Under the pieces are notes generated by a model that did not search any database, was not told the origin of the DNA, and was given only the letters and a program-made list of their open reading frames with translations. From Dasania marina DSM 21967 (lineage in GTDB: Bacteria > Pseudomonadota > Gammaproteobacteria > Pseudomonadales > Dasaniaceae): a DNA stretch of 64,000 bases. The translations under genes were made by a program, and so were the position numbers. Where the stretch lies: positions 928,169-992,168 of the forward strand of contig NZ_KB891575.1 in NCBI RefSeq assembly GCF_000373485.1, read 5' to 3'. Positions 23,289 to 32,062 of the stretch are shown piece after piece. Positions within the stretch are counted from its first letter, which is position 1; every line of letters starts with the position of its first letter.

Positions 23289-24260
23289 GTGACAGTACAT
23301 GCTAGGCGGGTGGCACTAGTCACCGATAGTGAGCTTGGCCGGCAGGCGCTAATGGCCTTGTTGGGGGGGGCGCTAAACCCTTTGATAGTGACTATCGATG
23401 TGAGCCAGAGTAGCCAACCTTTAATAGATTATTTGGGGCAGCATCACGATAGCCAGCTGGATATGTGGGTATTGGATAGTAGTGCACAACACGACGAAAA
23501 TATCCTGCACATATTATGTGATGACAGTGACAAACCTATATTGGTGAATGATGAGCTGCCTACCGCGCAGGATGAGCAGCGCTATAAGCTGTGGCAAAAG
23601 CGCTTATTACAAAAAGTAGAAAGCCTGAGTTTAGAAAATGACGGCTTGCGCCGGCAGCGCTTAGGTACGGCTGAACAAGTTTGGGTATTGGCAGCTTCGC
23701 TAGGCGGCCCAGCAATGATCAAGCGTTTTTTAAGTGCTTTACCTCAGGGCTTACCCATAGCCTTTGTTTATGCGCAGCATATAGAGGCTAACTTTGACCA
23801 TTATTTATCGGGGGGCATGGGCGGCGAACAGGCCTACCCCTTACAACAAATAAGCACAGAGCATAGCCTAGTTGCAGGCGAAACCTTAGTGGTGCCGGCC
23901 GATGCGCAGTTGCGATTTTTGCCCTTTGGTCAGGTCATCAAAACCACCAAAGCCTGGCAGGGGCCTTATCAGCCGGCGATAGATCAAGTGGTGGCAGAGT
24001 TGGCCAAAGAATATAGGAAAAAACTAGGGGTGATCGTGTTTAGCGGCACCTGCAATGACGGCGAAATTGGCTGTCGGGTAGTCAAGGCTTGCGGTGGCCA
24101 AGTGTGGGCGCAAAGCCCAGCCAGTTGTGTCAGCGCCGCCATGCCTGAAGCTGCGATTAATACGGGTTGCGTCAGTTTTCAAGGCAGCCCAGAAGAACTG
24201 GCACTGCAGTTGGCCCAAATAATTAAACAGCCCGTTGCCCAGCAAGAGGTTATAGGATGA
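23289..24260 (+). CDS. chpB: CheB-type methylesterase ChpB
   Basis: 323 residues. The C-terminal methylesterase domain (about 135-315) keeps the catalytic triad: Ser in AASLGGPAM, His in YAQHIEANF and Asp in FSGTCNDGEIG. The N-terminal ~120 residues look like a receiver-type fold in length (RRVALVTDSELGRQALMALL, then WVLDSS). They lack the usual double acidic pocket and the T/S-K pattern, so phosphorylation control is doubtful, as reported for ChpB-type proteins. It would remove methyl groups from PilJ. Starts with GTG, 12 bp after chpA, and overlaps chpC by 4 bp (ATGA). Confidence 0.9.
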   Translation: MTVHARRVALVTDSELGRQALMALLGGALNPLIVTIDVSQSSQPLIDYLGQHHDSQLDMWVLDSSAQHDENILHILCDDSDKPILVNDELPTAQDEQRYKLWQKRLLQKVESLSLENDGLRRQRLGTAEQVWVLAASLGGPAMIKRFLSALPQGLPIAFVYAQHIEANFDHYLSGGMGGEQAYPLQQISTEHSLVAGETLVVPADAQLRFLPFGQVIKTTKAWQGPYQPAIDQVVAELAKEYRKKLGVIVFSGTCNDGEIGCRVVKACGGQVWAQSPASCVSAAMPEAAINTGCVSFQGSPEELALQLAQIIKQPVAQQEVIG

Positions 24261-24727
24261 GTGAACAAGCAGTAACAACGGTCAACGATGAGTTGGCCAC
24301 CTTATTAATCCCTATGAACGGCAAGCAGCTAGTTCTGCCCAATGTAACCGTAGCGGAAATTATCCCCTATATGGAACCAAGTACAGAGCACAGTGACTTA
24401 CCCACCTGGTTTTTAGGCAATATTAACTGGCGCGGTATAGAGGTGCCGGTGGTGTCCTTTGAGGCGATAAACGAAGAGCCCTTTGCCAGCCAAAGCGCCA
24501 ACCGCCGCATAGCGGTATTAAACACCCTGATCGACGATGCGCGGCTACCTTTCTGCGGCCTTATTACCGAAAGCGTACCGCGCTTAATGCGTATACAGCC
24601 CAGTGAGATTATCAACGAAGAGGTGGAAACCGGACCTGCTGAATTAGGCCATGTGCTGGTGAACGGCGAGCAGGCGGTTATTCCCAATGTAGATTACATA
24701 CAACAGCAAGTATTGGCGTTGTTGTAA
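24257..24727 (+). CDS. chpC: CheW-like coupling protein ChpC
   Basis: 156 residues, a single CheW-like domain: LLIPMNGKQLVLPNVTVAEII at the start, WFLGNINWRGIEVPVVSFE with the turn typical of CheW, and INEEVETGPAELGHVLVNGEQAVIPNVD at the end. In P. aeruginosa ChpC is a second coupling protein that may link other inputs to ChpA. It overlaps chpB by 4 bp and is the last gene of the cluster; strong hairpins follow. chpD and chpE are not present here. Confidence 0.9.
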   Translation: MSEQAVTTVNDELATLLIPMNGKQLVLPNVTVAEIIPYMEPSTEHSDLPTWFLGNINWRGIEVPVVSFEAINEEPFASQSANRRIAVLNTLIDDARLPFCGLITESVPRLMRIQPSEIINEEVETGPAELGHVLVNGEQAVIPNVDYIQQQVLALL

Positions 24728-24763
24728 TGCAGAGCGGGTAATACCGCGCTTTAGTACAGAGGG

Positions 24764-24788
24764 CCTCGCCAGCGTTACGCTGGCGAGG
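24764..24788 (+). repeat. 11-bp perfect inverted repeat downstream of chpC
   Basis: CCTCGCCAGCG, a TTA loop, then CGCTGGCGAGG: a very stable hairpin with no T-tract directly after it. It may stabilise the 3' end of the pil-chp transcript or act with the next hairpin. Confidence 0.7.
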
Positions 24789-24805
24789 CGACAAAGATCC
24801 CCCTT

Positions 24806-24831
24806 AAAAACCGAGCTAGGCTCGGTTTTTT
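24806..24831 (+). terminator. Intrinsic terminator of the pil-chp operon
   Basis: CCGAGC, TAG loop, GCTCGG, flanked by five A on the left and six T on the right. The shape is of a rho-independent terminator and, because of the A-tract, may act in both directions. Confidence 0.85.
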
Positions 24832-24894
24832 GCATTTTGCCCTGCAGTAAAAGCAGTTTAATCTCTACTTTGGTGCCAGGCCCTATCATAATAA

Positions 24895-24908
24895 TGAATG
24901 TTTGTTCA
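24895..24908. promoter_or_regulatory. Imperfect TGAATG palindrome (possible operator)
   Basis: TGAATGTTTGTTCA, an imperfect match to the perfect palindrome 90 bp downstream. The layout suits a dimeric repressor such as a TetR-family protein; none is encoded next to it. Confidence 0.4.
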
Positions 24909-24984
24909 TTTTAACTTATTGTTTTATATGTATAATTAAATATTTTTAGAAAAATTGTAGACAGGGGGTTTTACTGCATTATAA

Positions 24985-24998
24985 TGAATGATCATTCA
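24985..24998. promoter_or_regulatory. Perfect 14-bp palindrome TGAATGATCATTCA (possible operator)
   Basis: A perfect 14-bp palindrome 232 bp before the PuuB-like gene. It shares the TGAATG half-site with 24895-24908. The form is typical of TetR-family operators, but the regulator cannot be named from this window. Confidence 0.5.
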
Positions 24999-25230
24999 GT
25001 AGACAGCCCATTTATTTATGTGTTCATTGTGCCTAGATCATATCGCTGCCCGCTTACCTTCTGGCGCAGCTGGCCGTAACCCCCTTGCTCTATCTGCGGT
25101 GTGGGTGGTGATGTTTGCTACCTATTGGTAATACCCCCCTAGTATCTGAATAGCCCTGTTAAATTAATTTCCCCACCCTGCTGTTTGCCTATCCTATGGT
25201 GAGCGCAGGCTATGTTGTAGGAGTTTTACG

Positions 25231-26547
25231 ATGTCACGTTCCGTATTTAAAGATGCTAATGGCCAGCATGTTAATTCATATTATGCCGCTACCGTAGGTG
25301 AAGTGGCCGACTATCCCCGCCTGCAAGGCAATATTGAAGCCGAAGTGTGCATTATAGGCGGCGGCTTTGCTGGTATCTCAGCGGCTATAGAGTTGGCCGA
25401 GCAGGGTCACGATGTCGTCTTGCTGGAAGGCGTTAGAGTAGGTTGGGCGGCCTCGGGCCGTAACGGCGGCCAAATCATAGGCGGCTGGCGCGATAGCTAC
25501 GACGAGATGGAAGCTAAGTTTGGTTATGATACCGCCCAAACCTTTGCCGACATGAGCAATGAAGGTAAACAAATTATTTACGAAAGAGCCGAAAAATATA
25601 ACATCAATGCCGATATCAAAAAGGGTTACTTATTGGCGGCTATGTGTAAGTCGCATGTGAACTACATGCATGACTCTGTCGCCGAGGAGGAAAAGTGGGG
25701 CGGCGCCGAACACTTGAGTATTATTTCGCAGCAGGATGTAAAAAGTTATATCGATAGTGATAGCTATATAGGTGCGCTAGACAATCAAAGCAACGGTCAC
25801 CTACATCCCTTAAAATTGGCCGTGGGTGAAGCAAAAGCCGCAGCCGCTTTAGGTGTACGCATCTATGAGCACTCACCGGTGCTGGATGTGCAGGGCGGTG
25901 ATGAGCCTATAGTGACTACCGCGCACGGTCGGGTAAAAGCCAAGCAGGTCATCATGACCGCCAATTGCTATTTGGGTAAAGCTGCACCGAAATTACAGAA
26001 AAAAATAATGCCTGCTGGCACCTATATTATTGCCACAGAACCACTGTCGGCAGAGCGGGTACAAAAATTAATTCCACACGGCCAGGCGGTGTGCGATATG
26101 CGCCATATATTAGATTACTTCCGTTTAACCGCCGACAATCGTTTATTATTTGGCGGTAAAACTATTTACAGCGGTAAAGATCCCAAAGACATAGGCAAGG
26201 CCATGTTTAAAGATATGCTGAAAGTATTCCCTCAGTTAGCCGATGTGAAAGTTGACTATGCTTGGGGTGGCCATATAGATATAGCGGTTAACCGTATGCC
26301 GCACATGGGTGAATACGCAAACAATGTTTACTTTGTGCAGGGTTTCTCGGGTTTTGGTGTGGTTGCCACCCATATAGCGGGTCGCGTGCTGGCTGAAAAA
26401 GCGATGGGCAATACAGAGCGCTACGATATTTGGAATCAAATAAAACATCACACTTTCCCTGGCGGAACCTTGTTACGTAAGCCGGGGTATTTGTTGGGCT
26501 CTAGCTTTTTCTATTTAAGGGATATGATAGATAAAGCAAAAGGGTAG
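25231..26547 (+). CDS. FAD-dependent oxidoreductase, PuuB-like (gamma-glutamylputrescine oxidase family)
   Basis: 438 residues, DAO-type flavoprotein. The FAD ADP-binding motif is CIIGGGFAGISAAIELAEQG (about residues 37-56), followed by the VRVGWAASGRNGGQIIGGW segment typical of PuuB and related oxidases. The C-terminal AWGGHIDIAVNRMPHMGE and FVQGFSGFGVVATHIAGRV are also characteristic. The family oxidises gamma-glutamylputrescine or other secondary amines with release of H2O2. No other puu genes (puuA, puuC, puuD) are nearby, so the real substrate is open. The gene stands alone between two terminators. Confidence 0.82.
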   Translation: MSRSVFKDANGQHVNSYYAATVGEVADYPRLQGNIEAEVCIIGGGFAGISAAIELAEQGHDVVLLEGVRVGWAASGRNGGQIIGGWRDSYDEMEAKFGYDTAQTFADMSNEGKQIIYERAEKYNINADIKKGYLLAAMCKSHVNYMHDSVAEEEKWGGAEHLSIISQQDVKSYIDSDSYIGALDNQSNGHLHPLKLAVGEAKAAAALGVRIYEHSPVLDVQGGDEPIVTTAHGRVKAKQVIMTANCYLGKAAPKLQKKIMPAGTYIIATEPLSAERVQKLIPHGQAVCDMRHILDYFRLTADNRLLFGGKTIYSGKDPKDIGKAMFKDMLKVFPQLADVKVDYAWGGHIDIAVNRMPHMGEYANNVYFVQGFSGFGVVATHIAGRVLAEKAMGNTERYDIWNQIKHHTFPGGTLLRKPGYLLGSSFFYLRDMIDKAKG

Positions 26548-26552
26548 GGTTT

Positions 26553-26576
26553 TAGTTCCTAGTTCCTAGTTCCTAG
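26553..26576. repeat. TAGTTCC heptanucleotide tandem repeat (CTAG-heptad family, copy 2)
   Basis: Three perfect TAGTTCC units plus a fourth TAG, directly after the PuuB-like gene. The CTAG spacing of seven bases is the same as in the repeats near 9.5 and 28.2 kb. Confidence 0.7.
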
Positions 26577-26593
26577 ATGAAAAGCGTAAGAAG

Positions 26594-26621
26594 AAAGGCC
26601 TCTGTTGTTGAGGCCTTTTTT
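26594..26621 (+). terminator. Intrinsic terminator after the PuuB-like gene
   Basis: AAAGGCCTC, 7-base loop, GAGGCCTTT, then a T-run. Strong stem; the left A-tract may also serve the convergent rsmE end at 26644. Confidence 0.85.
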
Positions 26622-26643
26622 ATTCCAGAAAATAATTATTGGT

Positions 26644-27369
26644 TTATATATCGCCCCATAGCGATTGTAATAAGGTTAGCGCGACTAATGGGGCGGTTTC
26701 AGTGCGCAATACTCTTGGGCCTAGGCTTAGGGCGTTAAACCCCTGCGCCTCGGCCAGTTGAATTTCGCTATCGCTTAAACCGCCTTCGGGGCCTATTAAA
26801 ATGGCGGCGCTGCTGGGGCTGTCAGCGGGGTTGAGTTGTTGGCTGTTGCGGTGGTGCAGTACTAACTTTTTATCGGCCTGGGCGCTGTTTAACCAATCCT
26901 GCAGATTGCTGGGCTGGTGTAGCTGCGGCAATAGGTTGCGCTGGCATTGTTCGCAGGCGCTGATGATTATATTGTGCCAGTGGCTGTGTTTTTTATCGGC
27001 TCTATCGGCTTTCAATTTTAATTCGGTGCGATCGGTGTACAGTGGGGTAATTTCACTGGCGCCTAACTCGGTGGCTTTTTGCATTACCCAATCCATACGG
27101 TCGCCCTTAGACATGGCTATGCCTAAGTGTACCGATAAGGGCGATTGCCTATTGTCGCTGCGGTGCTCGCCTATAACAACGCTGACGGATTTTTTCGCAA
27201 TGCTAACTATGTTGGCATCAAACTCGCCGCCCTGATTATTAAATAATATTAGGGCAGCGTCAGTTTGCATGCGCAAGACTTTACTTAAATAGTGGCTGGC
27301 CTGCGCCTCTAGTTCAACAGATTGGCCGCTGGCCATATTGCTTAAGGTAAAGATTCTAGGGATACGCAT
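26644..27369 (-). CDS. rsmE: 16S rRNA m3U1498 methyltransferase
   Basis: 241 residues, usual size for RsmE. The SPOUT fold knot motifs AAILIGPEGGLSDSEI and LSLGPRVLRTETAPLVAL are clear, as is the mid-protein KATELGASEITPLYTDRTELK. It methylates U1498 of 16S rRNA in the assembled 30S subunit using SAM. It is the last gene of a minus-strand run with ahcY and metF, 15 bp after the metF stop, which places a SAM-consuming enzyme behind the SAM-recycling genes. Confidence 0.96.
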   Translation of the reverse strand: MRIPRIFTLSNMASGQSVELEAQASHYLSKVLRMQTDAALILFNNQGGEFDANIVSIAKKSVSVVIGEHRSDNRQSPLSVHLGIAMSKGDRMDWVMQKATELGASEITPLYTDRTELKLKADRADKKHSHWHNIIISACEQCQRNLLPQLHQPSNLQDWLNSAQADKKLVLHHRNSQQLNPADSPSSAAILIGPEGGLSDSEIQLAEAQGFNALSLGPRVLRTETAPLVALTLLQSLWGDI

Positions 27370-27384
27370 GGGCAGCCAGCCTGA

Positions 27385-28212
27385 TTAAGAAAGTTTTAAG
27401 TTTTGCCAAATAGCTTTATTGGGCTCTACCAAGTTCATGGTGTAAAAATGCAAGCCCGGTGCACCGCCAGCTAATAAGCGCTCACATAAACCGCTGACAA
27501 AGTCGGTGGTAAACGCTTTTAAACCTTCGGGGTCGTTTTCTAAACACTCTAATTTATAGCCCAACCAGCGTGGTATTTCAGCGCCACAGGTTTTTGAAAA
27601 GCGCGCTAGATTGTGGTGATTGATGATAGGCATGATGCCGGGGTATATGGGCTTGTCTATGCCTATCTTGGCGCATTTTTCCAAAAAGTGAAAATAGGCG
27701 TCGACATTAAAAAAGTATTGGGTAATAGCGCTGTTGGCACCGGCATCCAATTTCTCTTTTAAAAACTGTATGTCCTGCGCATAGTTGTCGGCATCAGGAT
27801 GTATTTCCGGGTAACAGCCCACTTCTATATTAAAATGGTCACCAGTATGCTCGCGTATAAAGGCAACCAATTCGCTGGCATATACTAAGCGCTGCGCGCC
27901 CAAGCCCGAAGGCATGTCGCCACGCAGGGCTACCATGCGGTTAACGCCGGCATCTTTATAACCATTGATGAGCTCAAGTATTTCTTCTTTGCTATCGCTG
28001 CCAAAAGACAAATGCGGGGCGGTGTCTATGCCTTCGCCTATCATTTCCAGCACGATGTCTTTGGTGTTGTCACGGGTGGAACCGCCAGCACCATAGGTGA
28101 CAGAAAAAAAGTCAGGATTGAGTTGGTTGAGCTCAGAGCGTACTAATTTAAGCTTTTCTTTGCCTGCATCGGTTTTGGCAGGGAAAAACTCAAAAGAAAA
28201 TCGTTTAGACAT
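27385..28212 (-). CDS. metF: 5,10-methylenetetrahydrofolate reductase
   Basis: 275 residues, close to the short bacterial MetF. TIM-barrel motifs: FSFEFFPAKTDAGKEKL with the catalytic Glu region, FFSVTYGAGGSTRD, MVALRGDMP, and ITQYFFNVDAYF. It reduces methylene-THF to methyl-THF with FAD, feeding methionine synthesis. It lies 111 bp after ahcY; that spacer holds CTAG heptad repeats, so it may also have its own promoter. Part of a SAM/methionine cycle operon. Confidence 0.97.
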   Translation of the reverse strand: MSKRFSFEFFPAKTDAGKEKLKLVRSELNQLNPDFFSVTYGAGGSTRDNTKDIVLEMIGEGIDTAPHLSFGSDSKEEILELINGYKDAGVNRMVALRGDMPSGLGAQRLVYASELVAFIREHTGDHFNIEVGCYPEIHPDADNYAQDIQFLKEKLDAGANSAITQYFFNVDAYFHFLEKCAKIGIDKPIYPGIMPIINHHNLARFSKTCGAEIPRWLGYKLECLENDPEGLKAFTTDFVSGLCERLLAGGAPGLHFYTMNLVEPNKAIWQNLKLS

Positions 28213-28220
28213 TGTGAAAG

Positions 28221-28304
28221 TCTCTAGTTAGTAGTCGCTAGTCCCTAGTGGAGCTAGCGATCATAATGTTTTTCTAGCGACTAGTGACTAGGTCACTAGC
28301 GACT
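28221..28304. repeat. CTAG-heptad intergenic repeats between ahcY and metF (copy 3)
   Basis: The spacer carries a run of CTAG tetramers about seven bases apart. An imperfect inverted repeat pairs AGTCGCTAGTCCCTAGTG (left) with the end of the right block, which reads CACTAGCGACT. CTAGTGACTAGG at 28281-28292 is identical to 9541-9552. A hairpin could form in the ahcY-metF mRNA. Confidence 0.6.
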
Positions 28305-28323
28305 GTTATAAATATTACTGGTA

Positions 28324-29688
28324 TTAATACTTATAAGTGTCAGTTTTGAACGGGCCGGTTACGGATACATTAATGTACTCGGCTTGTTCTTTGGTCAGTT
28401 TGGTGATGACACCACCAAAGCCGCTAACCATATGGGCTGCCACTTCTTCATCCAGTTTTTTAGGCAATACTTCTAGGGTGATTGCAGCTGGCTTTAAGTT
28501 GTCTTCTAGGTCGGCAAATTTGCGTTCATACAAATAAATTTGCGCCAGTACTTGGTTGGCAAAAGAGCCGTCCATAATACGAGAAGGGTGGCCGGTAGCA
28601 TTACCTAGATTTACCAAGCGACCTTCCGATAGTAAAATCAGGTAATCATTGCTGGCTTTGTCGCGGTAGACTTTATGTACCTGTGGTTTAACTTCATCCC
28701 ACTGCCAGTTTTTGCGCATATAGGCGGTGTCGATTTCATTGTCGAAGTGGCCGATGTTACATACGACTGTGCCGGATTTTAGCGATTGTAAAATAGCAGA
28801 ATCGCAAACATTAAAGTTGCCGGTAGTGGTCACAATCAAGTCGGTGTTGTTGAGCAGTGCTTTGTTGGTGTCGGCTACTTTACCGGTATTGATGCCGTCG
28901 TTATACGGTGAAACCACTTCAAAGCCATCCATACAGGCTTGCATAGCGCAGATAGGATCTATCTCTGCAACGCGTACTATCATGCCTTCTTGGTTTAGCG
29001 ACTGGGCAGAACCTTTACCCACATCGCCATAGCCTATTACGAGCGCTTTTTTGCCCGATAACAAATGGTCGGTGCCGCGCTTAATGGCATCGTTTAACGA
29101 ATGACGACAGCCGTATTTGTTGTCATTTTTCGATTTGGTTACCGAGTCGTTTACGTTAACCGCAGGGACTTTTAAAGTGCCTTTGTCTAACATCTCTTGT
29201 AAACGGTGTACGCCGGTGGTGGTTTCTTCGGTAATGCCGTGGATGTTATCTAGCATGCTGCCGTATTGATTGTGCAGCATTAAGGTTAAGTCGCCGCCAT
29301 CATCCAATATCATGTTGGCATCCCAAGGCTGGCCATCTTTTAAAATGGTTTGCTCTAAACACCACTCATACTCTTCTTCGGTTTCGCCTTTCCACGCAAA
29401 TACCGGTACACCAGCGGCGGCAATGGCTGCAGCAGCGTGATCTTGAGTAGAGAAAATATTACAAGAAGACCAGCGTACTTCAGCGCCCAAAGCCACTAAG
29501 GTTTCGATAAGCACACCAGTTTGTATGGTCATGTGTATGCAACCTAAAATCTTAGCGCCCGCTAAAGGTTGGCTGGCACTGTACTTGGCGCGCATAGCCA
29601 TTAAGGCAGGCATTTCGGTTTCGGCTATGTCTAATTCTTTACGGCCCCAATCGGCTAAAGAAATATCGGCTACTTTATAATCGCTCAT
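28324..29688 (-). CDS. ahcY: S-adenosylhomocysteine hydrolase
   Basis: 454 residues, typical for the bacterial enzyme. NAD-binding [13 protein letters not shown] lies in the middle. The substrate-binding [21 protein letters not shown] is near the N-terminus, and [20 protein letters not shown] with the catalytic Lys/Asp region follows. [11 protein letters not shown] and the closing [10 protein letters not shown] complete the signature. It splits SAH into adenosine and homocysteine, relieving product inhibition of methyltransferases. Between metK and metF in an operon led by a SahR-like regulator. No SAH riboswitch is seen in the 71-bp metK-ahcY spacer. Confidence 0.98.
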   Translation of the reverse strand: MSDYKVADISLADWGRKELDIAETEMPALMAMRAKYSASQPLAGAKILGCIHMTIQTGVLIETLVALGAEVRWSSCNIFSTQDHAAAAIAAAGVPVFAWKGETEEEYEWCLEQTILKDGQPWDANMILDDGGDLTLMLHNQYGSMLDNIHGITEETTTGVHRLQEMLDKGTLKVPAVNVNDSVTKSKNDNKYGCRHSLNDAIKRGTDHLLSGKKALVIGYGDVGKGSAQSLNQEGMIVRVAEIDPICAMQACMDGFEVVSPYNDGINTGKVADTNKALLNNTDLIVTTTGNFNVCDSAILQSLKSGTVVCNIGHFDNEIDTAYMRKNWQWDEVKPQVHKVYRDKASNDYLILLSEGRLVNLGNATGHPSRIMDGSFANQVLAQIYLYERKFADLEDNLKPAAITLEVLPKKLDEEVAAHMVSGFGGVITKLTKEQAEYINVSVTGPFKTDTYKY

Positions 29689-29759
29689 AATAAAATCCTA
29701 AAATTAAATGTTTTGTTTTGTCTTGCCGCTTAAAACTTGCAGCTTAATTCTTGATGCAC

Positions 29760-30971
29760 TTAAAGCGCCGCTTTCAGTGCATCAACTTTATCCGTTTTTT
29801 CCCAGCTAAAGGCGGTAAAGGTATCCGACTGTTGCTGACCGTTTTCGTCTTTCCAGGTATAGGTATGCTCAAAAGGCTCGCGGCCAAAGTGGCCGTAGGT
29901 AGCAGTGAGCTGATACATGGGGTGTTCTAAATCCAACATCTTGTTAATGCCGTAAGGGCGCAGGTCAAACACTTTGCGTATCGCTGCCGCTAATTGATCG
30001 TCAGTGGCTGTACCAGTGCCAAACGTGTTTACCGAAATAGAGGTGGGTTCAGCCACACCTATAGCATAAGACACTTGTAGCTCGCAGCGTTCGGCCAAGC
30101 CAGCAGCCACTACATTTTTAGCCACATAACGGCCAGCATAAGCGGCCGAGCGGTCAACTTTTGAGGGGTCTTTGCCCGAGAACGCACCGCCACCGTGACG
30201 AGCCATGCCGCCGTAGGTATCAACAATAATTTTGCGGCCGGTTAAGCCGCAGTCGCCCACGGGGCCGCCGATAATAAAAACGCCGGTAGGGTTGATGTGA
30301 TATTTAGTGTCGGCGTGCAGCCACTCGGCAGGCAGTACCGGCAAAATAATATTTTCTAATACCGCTTCGCGTAAATCGTCTAAACCAATTTCTGGGTCGT
30401 GCTGGGTTGATAACACCACCGCGTCTATGGCGACGGGCTTGCCGTTTTCATAACGTAAACTAACCTGCGATTTGGCGTCGGGGCGCAACCAAGGCAGTAT
30501 GCCTTCTTTGCGTAATTTCGCTTGGCGTTCAACTAAACGGTGTGAGTAGTAAACTGCGGCGGGCATTAGCGACTCAGTTTCGTTAGTTGCATAGCCAAAC
30601 ATTAAACCTTGATCACCAGCGCCTTGCTCTTCGGGGCTAGCACGGTCTACACCGACGTTGATGTCGCGTGACTGTTTACCTATAGCGTTTAACACCGCAC
30701 AGCTGGCGCCATCAAAGCCTACCGCCGAGCTGTTGTAGCCTATGCCGGTAATTACGTCGCGAATAATATCTTCTAAGTCCACATAGCAAGAGGTGCTAAC
30801 CTCACCGGCGACCACGGCCATGCCGGTTTTTACTAAAGTTTCTACCGCTACGCGAGCGTGCTTATCGCGCGCAATAATAGCGTCTAAAATAGCATCAGAA
30901 ATTTGATCGGCCATTTTATCGGGGTGGCCTTCTGAAACCGACTCAGAGGTAAATGTAGAATATTCTGCCAT
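29760..30971 (-). CDS. metK: S-adenosylmethionine synthetase
   Basis: 403 residues. Signatures: [18 protein letters not shown] near the start, [12 protein letters not shown] (ATP/Met-binding) and [19 protein letters not shown] (phosphate-binding P-loop-like). It makes SAM from methionine and ATP. The gene follows the ArsR-methyltransferase gene by 49 bp, so it is probably transcribed from the same SahR-type promoter. No SAM riboswitch could fit in that spacer. Confidence 0.98.
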   Translation of the reverse strand: MAEYSTFTSESVSEGHPDKMADQISDAILDAIIARDKHARVAVETLVKTGMAVVAGEVSTSCYVDLEDIIRDVITGIGYNSSAVGFDGASCAVLNAIGKQSRDINVGVDRASPEEQGAGDQGLMFGYATNETESLMPAAVYYSHRLVERQAKLRKEGILPWLRPDAKSQVSLRYENGKPVAIDAVVLSTQHDPEIGLDDLREAVLENIILPVLPAEWLHADTKYHINPTGVFIIGGPVGDCGLTGRKIIVDTYGGMARHGGGAFSGKDPSKVDRSAAYAGRYVAKNVVAAGLAERCELQVSYAIGVAEPTSISVNTFGTGTATDDQLAAAIRKVFDLRPYGINKMLDLEHPMYQLTATYGHFGREPFEHTYTWKDENGQQQSDTFTAFSWEKTDKVDALKAAL

Positions 30972-31020
30972 GGTTAATTCCTTACAATACTGGGTAAAAC
31001 TACGTTAATAGGGGGCAGCC

Positions 31021-32025
31021 CTAGGGCTTAATAAATTCTCTAATTTGTACGCGAAAGCCATTGAGTTGCGTGAGGTACACACTCTGGCCTTCGATTAAGC
31101 CGGCGCTTTCGGCCCAGTTACTTAAATCTTCGGGTTCAAAACCCAACCACAAATCACCACAGGATTGCTGTGCCCACAATTGATCGTGACTGCACAGGTC
31201 GGTGATGAATAAACGGCCTTGGCTGTTCAACAGCTGCGCCAAGTCGCTATACATAGCGGCGGGTGAGGGCACGTGATGCAACACCATGTTCACCACTATG
31301 CTATCGACAGCAATATTCTTTAAGGCGGGGTGTTTGCTGTCGCCGTGGATAAATTCAATATTGTTTAAGGCTTGTTGTTGCGCAAAGGCTTGCGCTTTGC
31401 TCAGCATTTGCTCGGAGTTATCCAGCGCGTAAACGGTAGTAAAGTGTGGCGCTAGCTCCGCTAAAAAAGCGCCTTCGCCGGGGCCTACTTCTAAAACATT
31501 GCCGGCGCTGTTGCCATTGCTCAAGACCAGGCTGGCGGTATGGCTGCCGTATAATTCGTAGGCGGCAATTTGTTCTTGTTGCTTATTAAAGCTGTCAGCA
31601 TGGCGATTGAAAAAATCACGGGAGCGTTGCGCGCGGCTGTTTTGTATCGCTAGTAGGCGTTGTTCCACTTCGGGGCTAAGGCTGAGCTGATCGGCGGCGT
31701 TAAAAATGCTGCGCTGCAAGCTGTCTAGCTGGTGATCGCTGGCGTGCTGGGCGCGACGGTAAAAAATGGTATTGCCTTCGCGGCGGGTAATTAACAAGCC
31801 CGCAGTCGCTAATAGTTTTAAATGATGGCTAAGCCCTGATTGCTTGTAGTCCAGTATGGTGCACAGCTCTAACACCGCAAACGAGTCGCGGCTCAGTACC
31901 CGCAAAATATCCAGCCGCAGGTGATCGGCGCTGGCTTTGCACAGGGCCAGCAGGGTTTGCGCATAGGCTAGTGCTTGCTCTTGCGTGCTGCTGTGGTCAA
32001 CTAATGGGGCTGTTTGAGTGTTCAT
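31021..32025 (-). CDS. ArsR-family regulator fused to a SAM-dependent methyltransferase (SahR-like)
   Basis: 334 residues in two domains. Residues ~20-110 are a winged helix of ArsR type (LRLDILRVLSRDSFAVLELC, SGLSHHLKLLATAGL, REGNTIFYRR) without the Cys metal box of arsenic sensors. Residues ~170-330 are a class I methyltransferase with motif I NVLEVGPGEGAFLAELAP and a later VNMVLHHVPSPAAM. First gene of the regulator-metK-ahcY-metF run. Regulators of this kind (SahR) control the methionine/SAH cycle in Proteobacteria; sensing of SAH or SAM by the methyltransferase fold is inference here. No ribosome site is seen before the ATG. Confidence 0.85.
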   Translation of the reverse strand: MNTQTAPLVDHSSTQEQALAYAQTLLALCKASADHLRLDILRVLSRDSFAVLELCTILDYKQSGLSHHLKLLATAGLLITRREGNTIFYRRAQHASDHQLDSLQRSIFNAADQLSLSPEVEQRLLAIQNSRAQRSRDFFNRHADSFNKQQEQIAAYELYGSHTASLVLSNGNSAGNVLEVGPGEGAFLAELAPHFTTVYALDNSEQMLSKAQAFAQQQALNNIEFIHGDSKHPALKNIAVDSIVVNMVLHHVPSPAAMYSDLAQLLNSQGRLFITDLCSHDQLWAQQSCGDLWLGFEPEDLSNWAESAGLIEGQSVYLTQLNGFRVQIREFIKP

Positions 32026-32033
32026 AGGCGCGC

Positions 32034-32062
32034 AGTCTAACAGCTGTTTTTATCTATATCAA
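32034..32062 (-). promoter_or_regulatory. Predicted promoter of the SahR-like/metK/ahcY/metF operon
   Basis: Read on the minus strand, TTGATA and TAGACT are separated by exactly 17 bp. The -35 box overlaps the left arm (plus-strand order) of the inverted repeat at 32052-32079, so a bound repressor would block polymerase. A start site 6-8 bases after the -10 would fall within a few bases of the ATG, giving an almost leaderless mRNA. Confidence 0.5.

Larger units (their letters stand above)
24832..25216. other. Promoter region of the PuuB-like gene, no gene seen
   Basis: This is the rest of a 503-bp spacer. The left third is AT-rich and holds the two TGAATG palindromes listed separately. A 37-codon open frame (25018-25131) lacks a ribosome site and is not called. 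A good GGAG site precedes the oxidase ATG at 25231. Confidence 0.55.

Noticed and set aside
25018-25131. 37-codon open frame in the puuB-like promoter region
   Set aside because: No ribosome site, ordinary composition, and it lies in a spacer with operator-like palindromes.
26553-26576. CRISPR-like repeat
   Set aside because: The unit is only 7 bp and tandem, with no spacers and no cas genes in the window.
29689-29759. Possible SAH riboswitch before ahcY
   Set aside because: The 71-bp spacer lacks the conserved riboswitch core; control by the SahR-like protein explains the operon better.
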